A stretch of 64,000 bases of DNA from the NCBI RefSeq assembly GCF_900105595.1, contig NZ_LT629784.1, positions 2,480,001-2,544,000 on the forward strand, written 5' to 3'. The DNA is from Stappia sp. ES.058 (GTDB lineage Bacteria > Pseudomonadota > Alphaproteobacteria > Rhizobiales > Stappiaceae). The notes below the pieces were generated by a model. The model did no database searches, was not told where the DNA came from, and worked only from the letters and a program-made list of their open reading frames with translations. Numbering within the stretch: position 1 is the first letter of the stretch; each line of letters begins with the position of its first letter. Made by a program: the position numbers and the translations under genes. Below are positions 26,992 through 34,406 of this stretch, in pieces.

Positions 26992-27365
26992 AGCTTGGCC
27001 CACAAATAGCAAGGGCTCCCGCAGGAGCCCTTTTATGCCGACGCGACCTCAATTTTAGGTAGCAGGACGCATCGGAGTAACCAATATGTGGCATCTCAAA
27101 GGAGTTTTGACAAGCTCTTTGTAGATGTACTCGAGTCGTAACATCGGAATGCGTTTGAAATGAGTTCGTTCCGAACGATCAGCGTTCATTTTGTTCAGCC
27201 TGCGCCGTGATTGCGCGACATCGGCGACCACCTTGTCGAAACGCCTTTTGCGCGCCACCTGACAATCGACGCCCAAGCTGATTATGATCGCGGGAAAGCC
27301 CGGCAGCCGCACGCACCGCCTTGGAGGCCCTGCCGGACCAAACGAGAAACACGCAGGGAGACCCG
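26992..27365. other. intergenic region between NYN gene and moxR
   Basis: This gap of about 370 bp is AT-richer than average. It holds the hairpin at 27013-27034 and a minus-strand frame ending at 27055 whose last 44 codons start at an internal ATG near 27189. That frame has no recognisable family and may be chance. The promoter of the NYN gene and that of moxR must lie here. Confidence 0.4.
27013..27034. terminator. hairpin with T tail upstream of the NYN gene
   Basis: The stem GGGCTCC / GGAGCCC has a CGCA loop and is followed on the plus strand by TTTT. No plus-strand gene lies directly before it, and in the minus direction it sits only about 20 bp upstream of the NYN ATG. It could be a relic terminator of the locus before the NYN gene arrived, or a leader attenuator. 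Confidence 0.5.
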
Positions 27366-28301
27366 ATGACCTCGCAGCCACTGCCGGAAACCATCGACGA
27401 CACATTGGCCCTTCTGGAGCAGGGAGGCTATGTCGGCGACCGCGCGCTTGCGACCGTCCTGCACCTGGCCCTGCGCATGAAGCGCCCGCTTTTCCTCGAA
27501 GGCGAAGCCGGCGTCGGCAAGACGGAGATCGCGAAGGTACTCTCCGAGGTGCTCGGCCGGGACCTGATCCGCCTGCAATGCTATGAGGGCCTCGACGTCT
27601 CGACCGCCGTCTACGAATGGAACTATGCGGCGCAGATGGTGGAAATCCGGGTGTCGGAGGCCGCCGGCGACGCCAGCCACGAAGACCTGTCGAAGAGCGT
27701 CTTCAGCGAACAGTTTCTGATCAAGCGCCCGGTTCTTCAAGCCCTGGAGCCATCCCTGAACGGTCCCCCTGTGTTCCTGATCGACGAACTCGACCGCGCG
27801 GACGAGGCCTTCGAGGCCTTCCTGCTGGAGGTTCTGGCCGACAGTCAGGTGACGATTCCCGAGCTTGGCACGATCAAGGCCGAGGAGCCGCCGATCGTCA
27901 TCATCACCACCAACCGGACCCGCGAGATCCACGACGCGCTGAAACGGCGCTGCCTCTACCATTGGGTCGACTATCCGACCGCCGAGCGCGAGCTTGAGAT
28001 CATCCGCCGCAAGGTGCCGGGCGCAGACGCGCGTCTGGCGCGCGAGGTCGTCGCCTTCGTCCAGAAGCTCAGGGGCGACGATGACCTGTTCAAGCAGCCG
28101 GGCGTTGCCGAAACGCTGGACTGGGCAACCGCGCTGACAGAGCTCAACGAGATCGCGCTCGACCCCGACATGGTCTCTGACACGCTCGGCGTCCTGTTGA
28201 AGTATCAGGACGACATCGACCGGGTGCGCGGGTCGCGCGCGCGCCAGATTGTCGACGAGATCCGCCAGGATCTCGACCGCGAAGCCGCAAAGGCGGTTTG
28301 A
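27366..28301 (+). CDS. MoxR-family AAA+ ATPase (CoxD-like)
   Basis: This 311-aa AAA+ ATPase has Walker A GEAGVGKT (46-53), Walker B VFLIDELD (136-143), sensor ITTNRTREIHDALKRR with the Arg finger and an AAA lid. Such ATPases act with a VWA partner to insert metals into, or mature, large enzymes; CoxD/CoxE act on CO dehydrogenase. ATG 27366 follows CAGGGAG. The VWA gene follows directly, so the pair is one functional unit; the client is not encoded nearby. Confidence 0.9.
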   Translation: MTSQPLPETIDDTLALLEQGGYVGDRALATVLHLALRMKRPLFLEGEAGVGKTEIAKVLSEVLGRDLIRLQCYEGLDVSTAVYEWNYAAQMVEIRVSEAAGDASHEDLSKSVFSEQFLIKRPVLQALEPSLNGPPVFLIDELDRADEAFEAFLLEVLADSQVTIPELGTIKAEEPPIVIITTNRTREIHDALKRRCLYHWVDYPTAERELEIIRRKVPGADARLAREVVAFVQKLRGDDDLFKQPGVAETLDWATALTELNEIALDPDMVSDTLGVLLKYQDDIDRVRGSRARQIVDEIRQDLDREAAKAV

Positions 28302-28306
28302 GAAAA

Positions 28307-29563
28307 ATGACCGCCAACGGCACAGGAGAAACCCCGGACGGCGCTGAGACCGCCGGGCGCATTGCCGACAACATCGTGCATTTCGCGCGCACCCTGCGCC
28401 GCGCCGGCATGCCGGTCGGGCCGGCCAGCGTGGTGGATGCCGTGCGCGCCGTGGAGGTCGCCGGCATCCGCAACCGCGAGGATCTTTACTGGACCCTGCA
28501 TTCGGTTTTTGTCCACAAGCGCGAGCAGCGCGCGGTCTTCGACGAGGCTTTTCGGATCTACTGGCGCTCGCGCGGGCTGGTGGAAAAGCTCCTTTCCATC
28601 CTCTCTCCCGTGGCGCCGGCGCGCAGCGAGCCGGACAAGCCCAAGGCGGCACAGACGCGGGTCGCCCAGGCGTTTCAGGCCACGCGCGAACGCGAGCAGC
28701 AGGAGCGCGAGGAACTCGAGATCGACGCAAGCTTCACCGTCTCCGGACGTGAAGTCCTTCAACGCAAGGATTTCGCGCAGATGAGCACGAAGGAACTGCA
28801 AGCGGCAAAGGAGGCACTTCGCCGCATGGTGCTTCCGATGGAAAAGATCCGGCGCCGCCGCCTGATCGCGGCAAATCGCGGACGCATCGACCCGAGGCGA
28901 AGCTTGCGCGCCTCGCTCAGAACCGGCGGCGACATGATCGACCTGCGCCATCGCAAGCCCGACATGCGCCGCCCGCCCATCGTCGCGCTGTGCGACATCT
29001 CCGGCTCGATGAGCCAGTACACCCGTATCCTGCTGCATTTCCTGCATGCGCTGAGCGAGGAACGGCGCAACGTTCACACGTTCCTGTTCGGCACGCGGCT
29101 GACCAACGTCACCCGCCAGCTCAGGATGAAGGACCCGGACGAGGCGCTGATCGCCTGCACGGACGGGGTGGAGGACTGGTCCGGCGGCACCCGGATCGCA
29201 ACGGCCCTTGCCGATTTCAACAAGCACTGGTCGCGCCGCGTGCTTTCGGGCGGCCCCATCGTGCTGCTGGTGACCGACGGGCTGGAGCGCGACAGCGACG
29301 AGGATCTGGAGCGCGAGATCGACCGGCTGCACCGCTCATGTCGTCGCCTGATCTGGCTCAACCCGCTGTTGCGCTTCGAGGGCTTCGAGGCGCGCGCCAA
29401 AGGCGTGCGCGCCATGCTGCCGCATGTCGACGAGTTTCGCTCCGTGCATTCCCTCGATGCGGTGGACGACCTGTGCCAGGCGCTGTCGGGCGGGCGCGGC
29501 TTCACCGGGGACGTCGATCCGCGCCGCTGGCTGCGCGCCGGAACGGCGCGAAAGGCTGGCTGA
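28307..29563 (+). CDS. VWA-domain protein (CoxE-like), partner of MoxR ATPase
   Basis: This 418-aa cytosolic protein has a C-terminal von Willebrand A domain with the MIDAS motif CDISGSMS (229-236) and a later TDG acid. A charged, coiled-coil-prone region (about 112-182) precedes it. It belongs to the CoxE family that works with MoxR/CoxD ATPases. TTG 28298 overlaps the upstream stop and could be the start; ATG 28307 is used here. No metalloenzyme is encoded next door, so the client is unknown. Confidence 0.9.
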   Translation: MTANGTGETPDGAETAGRIADNIVHFARTLRRAGMPVGPASVVDAVRAVEVAGIRNREDLYWTLHSVFVHKREQRAVFDEAFRIYWRSRGLVEKLLSILSPVAPARSEPDKPKAAQTRVAQAFQATREREQQEREELEIDASFTVSGREVLQRKDFAQMSTKELQAAKEALRRMVLPMEKIRRRRLIAANRGRIDPRRSLRASLRTGGDMIDLRHRKPDMRRPPIVALCDISGSMSQYTRILLHFLHALSEERRNVHTFLFGTRLTNVTRQLRMKDPDEALIACTDGVEDWSGGTRIATALADFNKHWSRRVLSGGPIVLLVTDGLERDSDEDLEREIDRLHRSCRRLIWLNPLLRFEGFEARAKGVRAMLPHVDEFRSVHSLDAVDDLCQALSGGRGFTGDVDPRRWLRAGTARKAG

Positions 29564-29575
29564 ACCCGGTCCGGT

Positions 29576-30295
29576 TCAGAAAAACAACCGCCAGATCAGC
29601 GGCAGCAGCACGGCGGTCGCGACCGCGTTCAGCCCCATGGCGAGGCCGGAGAAGGCGCCCGCCGTCTCGTTGACCTGCAACGCGCGCGACGTGCCGATCC
29701 CGTGCGACGCCACACCGATGGCGAACCCGCGCGCCCGCCAGTCCCTGATACGCAAGAGATCGAGCACCAGCGGCCCGAAGGCCGCCCCCAGGATGCCGGT
29801 CAGGATGACCAGAACGGCGGTGAGCGACGGCAGTCCGCCCAGCGCCTCGGAAATGCCCATGGCGACCGGAGCGGTGACCGACTTGGGCGCAAGCGAGGCC
29901 AGCGTCTCGCGCGAGGCATCGAGCGCCATGGCAACGCCGACTGCGGACACCGCGGCCGTGAGCGACCCGGCAAGCAGGCTCGTCAGGATCGCAAGCGCCG
30001 AGCGGCGGACCTTGTCCAGTTGCCGATACAGTGGAAGGGCGAGCGCAACGGTGGCCGGTCCAAGCAGAAAATGGACGAATTGCGCCCCGTCGAAATAGGT
30101 CGCATAGGACGTGCCGCTCACAAGCAGCAGTCCGGCGATGATCGCCACCGCGATCAGCACCGGATTGACCAGCGGATGAAAGCCGGCGCGACGGTAGAGA
30201 AAGAAGCCGGCCTGATAGGCAAGGAGCGTCAGCGTGAGGGCCGCAAGCGGGCTTGCCGACAGATAGACCCAGACCTCGGTGAGCGGCGTGGTCAT
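29576..30295 (-). CDS. LrgB/CidB family membrane protein
   Basis: This 239-aa polytopic membrane protein is of the LrgB family. It includes PKSVTAPVAMGISEALGG (about 136-153) and SHGIGTSRA near residue 207, both typical. LrgA/LrgB pairs are described as holin/antiholin-like or as glycolate/pyruvate transporters. It overlaps lrgA by four bases (ATGA), indicating an operon with lrgA first. Confidence 0.9.
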   Translation of the reverse strand: MTTPLTEVWVYLSASPLAALTLTLLAYQAGFFLYRRAGFHPLVNPVLIAVAIIAGLLLVSGTSYATYFDGAQFVHFLLGPATVALALPLYRQLDKVRRSALAILTSLLAGSLTAAVSAVGVAMALDASRETLASLAPKSVTAPVAMGISEALGGLPSLTAVLVILTGILGAAFGPLVLDLLRIRDWRARGFAIGVASHGIGTSRALQVNETAGAFSGLAMGLNAVATAVLLPLIWRLFF

Positions 30296-30672
30296 GCATC
30301 GTCTCCCGGGCTTGCGCTTCGCGCGTCCGCATTGCCGCCATCCTTCAGCGTCCAGCGCATGACCAGCGCCGTGACGACAATGGTCGCGAGCGTGGAGACG
30401 ACGAGCGAGACGGAGATCGCAACGCCCTCCCGTCCCAGAAGCCCCAGATGCAGCACCACGCCGACGCCGGCGGGAACGAAGAGAAGCGCCAGATTGCGCA
30501 AGAGCGCGTCACCCGCTTGCGCCAGATCGGCCGAGGGGCCGCCCCGCGCGACGAGACCGAGAAAAAGAAACACCATACCGAGCACGGGGCCCGGCACCGG
30601 CCACGCGGTGGCGACGACAATCGCCTCTCCCGCCAACTGACAGCACAGGATGATGGTCAATGCGCCAAGCAT
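30292..30672 (-). CDS. LrgA/CidA family membrane protein
   Basis: This 126-aa CidA/LrgA-family protein has about four membrane segments. The segment VPGPVLGMVFLFLGLV is the family signature, and LLRNLALLFVPAGVGV is the second conserved helix. ATG 30672 gives the usual start; the frame extends to 30768 without support. It is co-transcribed with the LrgB gene and probably forms one export/import unit with it. Confidence 0.88.
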   Translation of the reverse strand: MLGALTIILCCQLAGEAIVVATAWPVPGPVLGMVFLFLGLVARGGPSADLAQAGDALLRNLALLFVPAGVGVVLHLGLLGREGVAISVSLVVSTLATIVVTALVMRWTLKDGGNADARSASPGDDA

Positions 30673-30771
30673 GCGGCCCCCGGGTCTTTTGATGTATCTG
30701 CGATCCGACAGTGCCTCCTGCCGCAAGCCGCGACAAGCCGGGTGTTTTCCGCAGATGCCCGTGCCCAAACG

Positions 30772-30806
30772 AAAAGCCCCCGGAAGATTGTCTCCCGGGG
30801 GCTTCT
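30772..30806 (-). terminator. rho-independent terminator of the YeeE/YedE pair
   Basis: The stem AAGCCCCCGG / CCGGGGGCTT encloses an 11-base loop; on the minus strand it ends with TTTTC. It lies about 30 bp after the DUF6691 gene stop and separates that unit from lrgA. Confidence 0.87.
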
Positions 30807-30835
30807 CTTTCCAGGCGGATCAGGCCTGAAACGTC

Positions 30836-31453
30836 CTATTCCGCGGGCGCGGGGCGCGCACCGCCATCGGAACAGGCCGGATCGCCAAGCATCGTTTCGG
30901 CCTCGCTCATGTCGCTCTGCCAGGGGCGGAGCTTTTCCAGAACCACGAGACCGCCTGCAAGAATCGCGGCGACGATCAGGGCCAGCGCCCAAAACGGAAG
31001 CGGAAGCACGTCGGCGAAGGTGATCTTGCCGAAATCGCCCCAGCCGAGCGCTGCGGAAATCGGCGCTTTCGCATATCCATAGAAGATCGCGCCGCCGATG
31101 CCGCCGGCAATGATCGCATAGGCATCGCGATAGCCCGCCCCCGCCTGCGCAAGGGCGGTACCCGGGCACGCACCGGCGAGCGCGATCCCGACCCCGAGGA
31201 TCAACCCGCCGACAAGAACGGGACCGACAGCGAAGGCCTTGGGATGCAGCGCGACGCCGAAGAGACCGTTCATCACGGCAAGCGCGACAAGCCCGGTGAT
31301 CGTGGCGGCGAGGAACATCTTCAACATCGTGAAATTGCGGAACTGGAACTGGCCGACAAGGACGCCGGGCTCCATGACGCGGCTTTTCTCAAGGGCGACA
31401 CCGAAGACCAGCCCCATGGCCAGTCCGAGAACGACAAGCAGGAAAATCGACAT
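30836..31453 (-). CDS. YeeE/YedE half-transporter (DUF6691)
   Basis: This 205-aa membrane protein of the YeeE/YedE superfamily carries the motif GACPGTALAQAG with the conserved Cys, several hydrophobic helices and a short acidic C-terminus. These proteins are thought to move sulfur compounds such as thiosulfate or persulfide-related species. It is the second gene of a pair, 11 bp after its partner, and the two halves together resemble a full YeeE transporter. Confidence 0.88.
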   Translation of the reverse strand: MSIFLLVVLGLAMGLVFGVALEKSRVMEPGVLVGQFQFRNFTMLKMFLAATITGLVALAVMNGLFGVALHPKAFAVGPVLVGGLILGVGIALAGACPGTALAQAGAGYRDAYAIIAGGIGGAIFYGYAKAPISAALGWGDFGKITFADVLPLPFWALALIVAAILAGGLVVLEKLRPWQSDMSEAETMLGDPACSDGGARPAPAE

Positions 31454-31464
31454 GACCGGGCCTC

Positions 31465-31980
31465 CTAGACCTTTTTGAACATCGCGGCGGTGAGAATGCC
31501 GCCGGCGAACATCGCTGCCACGGCAACGGTGGATCCAACGGCGAGCTGGGCCATCCCGGAAATCCCGTGGCCCGACGTGCAGCCCCCGGCAATCCGCGCC
31601 CCGAGCAGCAGCACGAAGCCGCCGGCAAACCCCGTCGCCATCCGGCTCCAGAGGCTCGTGGCCCCCGTCATCCGGGTCCAGGCGGGTGAGAAACTGGCGC
31701 GGCGCGAACTCGACATCGTCGCCGACAGAAACGCCCCGAGCGCAATCCCGATGACCAGCGCCGATTGCCAGAAATATTTGGTTCCGTTCATATATTTTGC
31801 GAAATAATCGATTTGCGCTGCGGCCGGATCGAACAGGCTCGCAATCCATCCCCCGGCAGTCACGAAGGACGAGGACGCGCCAAGCGCGGTATCGACCAGC
31901 AGGAAGGCCGGGATCTGAAGAAGACCGATCACCACGCCGGCGACGTAGGGCGACCAGTGTCTTTCGGTAAGTGACAACAT
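31465..31980 (-). CDS. YeeE/YedE half-transporter, first gene of BigR-like unit
   Basis: This 171-aa membrane protein of the YeeE/YedE family has the signature RIAGGCTSGHGISGMAQ near residues 128-144, whose Cys is essential in thiosulfate-uptake homologues. It starts directly downstream of an operator-like palindrome at 32013-32034. In other alphaproteobacteria this pair belongs to the BigR sulfur-stress regulon with a beta-lactamase-like sulfur dioxygenase, which is not seen here. Confidence 0.9.
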   Translation of the reverse strand: MLSLTERHWSPYVAGVVIGLLQIPAFLLVDTALGASSSFVTAGGWIASLFDPAAAQIDYFAKYMNGTKYFWQSALVIGIALGAFLSATMSSSRRASFSPAWTRMTGATSLWSRMATGFAGGFVLLLGARIAGGCTSGHGISGMAQLAVGSTVAVAAMFAGGILTAAMFKKV

Positions 31981-32012
31981 GACGAACTCCCAAGCGGATT
32001 TGGTTCGTCAAT

Positions 32013-32034
32013 AATATTCTAATGTGCGAATATT
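32013..32034. promoter_or_regulatory. BigR-like operator palindrome
   Basis: A perfect inverted repeat, AATATTC and GAATATT with an 8-bp spacer, lies about 33-54 bp upstream of the first YeeE/YedE ATG. ArsR-family BigR regulators bind AT-rich palindromes of this type before such genes. No BigR gene is in this window, so the regulator assignment is inference. Confidence 0.65.
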
Positions 32035-32081
32035 TGAATACGCAAGACCGCTTAGACGGACGGCGCCCTGTCAGGCCGTCC

Positions 32082-32600
32082 TCAGTTGATGGCAACGACC
32101 GGCGTGCGCACGCGCACCCGACCGAACAGATCCGCAATGTCCCGGTTCTGCATCCGGATGCAGCCGTAGGAGACCGCGCGTCCGATGGAGCCGGGACGAT
32201 TGGTGCCATGGATGGCATATTCACCGCCGGCAAGGGTCATCGCCGCGACCCCCATGGGGTTGTTTGCCGCTCCGCCCGCGATCACGGCCGGAAGATGAGG
32301 CAGGTCGCGTTTCACCTCCGCCGGAGGCGACCATGCCGGGCGCACGTGCATGCCCCTGATGTAGGTGCGCCCCACCCAGGCCTTGCCGCGCTTTCCCACC
32401 GCGACGGCATAACGCAGCGCCACCCCGCCGCGCTGCACGAGATACAGCCGGCGCTCGCGGTTTCTGACCACGATCGTGCCCGGCGCGAAACGCGCATCGG
32501 TGAAGGCAACGACTTCGGGCGCGGCGAAGGACGGCGCGGACCACAGCATCACGCCAATCACCGCGTAGATGGCAACCAGAACCCAAATCATCCTGCGCAT
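32082..32600 (-). CDS. L,D-transpeptidase (ErfK/YkuD type)
   Basis: This 172-aa periplasmic enzyme has an N-terminal membrane/signal segment (IWVLVAIYAVIGVMLWSAPSFA) and a YkuD domain. The substrate-contact IHGTN (His131) and the nucleophile SYGCIRM (Cys147) are intact. It is about 64 residues shorter than the lipoprotein-type paralogue at 5083-5805, and little outside the motifs is shared. Confidence 0.9.
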   Translation of the reverse strand: MRRMIWVLVAIYAVIGVMLWSAPSFAAPEVVAFTDARFAPGTIVVRNRERRLYLVQRGGVALRYAVAVGKRGKAWVGRTYIRGMHVRPAWSPPAEVKRDLPHLPAVIAGGAANNPMGVAAMTLAGGEYAIHGTNRPGSIGRAVSYGCIRMQNRDIADLFGRVRVRTPVVAIN

Positions 32601-32826
32601 GGCAAAACCTCCCGGATCGTTACCAAAGAGTTTACGCGAGCGAGGACAGCGATTGAATGGCCTGACCGGTGCGAAGTGATTCTATGGTTAGCGACCATGG
32701 CGTCGCAGCGAAAACGCGCGATCCGCTCTCCCGACTGAACCGCGAGGAGCGGGAAACGTATTTGTAAGGGGAGCGCAATAGGCTACCTGTGGACGGGAGA
32801 CACGGCGAAACGCCGGAGAGGACGAC

Positions 32827-33366
32827 ATGACACACAGTCCTGCAAGCGACAGGAACACAGGCCCCGCATCGCGGCCGCGCACGCGTCCGGTCGAGGCCGA
32901 CGCCTTCCGCGAAGCCATGAGCCGGCTCGGCACCGCCGTGCATATCGCGACGACCGCCGGAAACAGCGGACGCGTCGGCACGACGGTCTCTGCGGTCACA
33001 TCGGTCTCCGACACGCCGCCGACGGTGCTGGTCTGCGTCAATCGCCAGGCGCGCATCAACGCGGTGATCAAGGACAGCGGCGTCTTCGCCATCAACACGC
33101 TGCCGGCCCACGCCGAGGACCTGTCCAATGCCTTCGCGGGAAAGGGCGACCTCCCGTCCGAGGAACGCTTCTTGCTCGCGGACTGGCAAACGCTCGCGAC
33201 AGGTGCGCCGGTGCTCTCCTCGGCGCGTGTCGCGCTCGACTGCCGGGTGACGGAAATCACCGAGGTCGGCACGCATTCGGTCATCTTCGGCGAAATCGTC
33301 GCCCTGTCGCTCGGCGAGCGCGGCCCCGCGCTGATCTATCTCGACCGCACCTACCACCGCATCTGA
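32827..33366 (+). CDS. flavin reductase family protein
   Basis: This 179-aa FMN/FAD-binding split-barrel protein has the family pattern AMSRLGTAVHIATTAG, TTVSAVTSVS and FAINTLPAHAEDLSNAFAG. Relatives such as HpaC and RutF supply reduced flavin to two-component monooxygenases. No large monooxygenase partner is adjacent, so its client is unknown. RBS-like GGAGAGGACG precedes the ATG. Confidence 0.9.
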   Translation: MTHSPASDRNTGPASRPRTRPVEADAFREAMSRLGTAVHIATTAGNSGRVGTTVSAVTSVSDTPPTVLVCVNRQARINAVIKDSGVFAINTLPAHAEDLSNAFAGKGDLPSEERFLLADWQTLATGAPVLSSARVALDCRVTEITEVGTHSVIFGEIVALSLGERGPALIYLDRTYHRI

Positions 33367-33394
33367 CTCCTGCCCTCCAGCCTGCCGCGGCCCA

Positions 33395-34396
33395 ATGTCC
33401 GATCGTCTCAACCTCCTGACCGACGTGCCCGGCCTCACGGTGGGCAACGCCGATGATCCGCATTTGAAATCCGGCGTCACCGTCTGCCTTCCGGACGAAC
33501 CGGCAACCGCCTCCGTCGCGATCCACGGCGGCGCGCCCGGCACCCGCGAGGCAGCACTGCTCGATCCCCGCTTCACGGTCGAAAAGATCGATGCGCTGGT
33601 GCTCTCCGGCGGCTCCGCCTTCGGTCTCGATGCCGGCTCGGGCGTGCAGATGGAACTGGCGAGGATGGGCCGGGGGTTTGCGGTGGGTGACGTGCGCGTT
33701 CCCATCGTGCCCGCCGCGATCCTGTTTGATCTGGCGAATGGCGGCGACAAGGCCTGGGGCGACGAAAACCCCTATGGCGCGCTCGGGCGCCAGGCGGTGC
33801 GCACCGCAGCCCGCGATTTCGAGATCGGATCGGTCGGCGCCGGCACGGGCGCAACGACGGCCACTCTCAAGGGCGGTCTCGGCTCCGCCTCCCTACGGCT
33901 TGAAAACGGCGCGACCGTCGCCGCCCTCGTCGCGGTCAACGCGCTCGGCTCGGCCACCATGGGCGACACCCCGCACTTCTGGGCGGCTCCCTTCGAACGC
34001 AACGCGGAGTTCGGCGGCCTCGGCCTGCCCTCCTCCGAAAGCCGGCGTTTCGACGTACCGCGCACCAAGCTCGACGGCCTGCGCGAGGGCGCCAACACCA
34101 CCATTGGCATCGTCGCGACCGATCTGGCGATGACAAAGGCGGAGCTGCAACGCCTCGCGGTGATGGCGCATGACGGCTTCGCCCGCGCGCTCTGGCCGGC
34201 GCATACAGCGCTCGACGGCGATCTGGTCTTCGCGCTCTCCACCGCGCGCCTGCCGCAAACCGACACGCTCAGCGACGGGATCGCAGCCGGTGCTGCGGCG
34301 GCCGCCGTCATGAGCCGGGCGATTGCGCGCGGCGTTCATGCCGCCTCAAGCGCGCCGGGAGACAAGCTCCCGACCTGGGCCTCGCGCTTCGGCTAG
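33395..34396 (+). CDS. P1 family (DmpA-like) peptidase
   Basis: This 333-aa N-terminal-nucleophile-type hydrolase is of peptidase family S58/P1. Recognisable segments are TDVPGLTVGNADD at the start, LVLSGGSAFGLDAGSGV near residue 70 and GSVGAGTGATT near 145; ALVAVNALGSA, near residue 190, spans the self-cleavage/nucleophile region. Members include DmpA and beta-peptidyl aminopeptidases. It follows the flavin reductase by about 28 bp. Confidence 0.87.
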   Translation: MSDRLNLLTDVPGLTVGNADDPHLKSGVTVCLPDEPATASVAIHGGAPGTREAALLDPRFTVEKIDALVLSGGSAFGLDAGSGVQMELARMGRGFAVGDVRVPIVPAAILFDLANGGDKAWGDENPYGALGRQAVRTAARDFEIGSVGAGTGATTATLKGGLGSASLRLENGATVAALVAVNALGSATMGDTPHFWAAPFERNAEFGGLGLPSSESRRFDVPRTKLDGLREGANTTIGIVATDLAMTKAELQRLAVMAHDGFARALWPAHTALDGDLVFALSTARLPQTDTLSDGIAAGAAAAAVMSRAIARGVHAASSAPGDKLPTWASRFG

Positions 34397-34406
34397 ACCC
34401 GAACGC

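Noticed and set aside
27055..27405. 116-codon minus-strand frame upstream of the NYN gene
   Set aside because: Most of it overlaps the moxR start; the final 44 codons could be a small gene but show no family or ribosome binding site.
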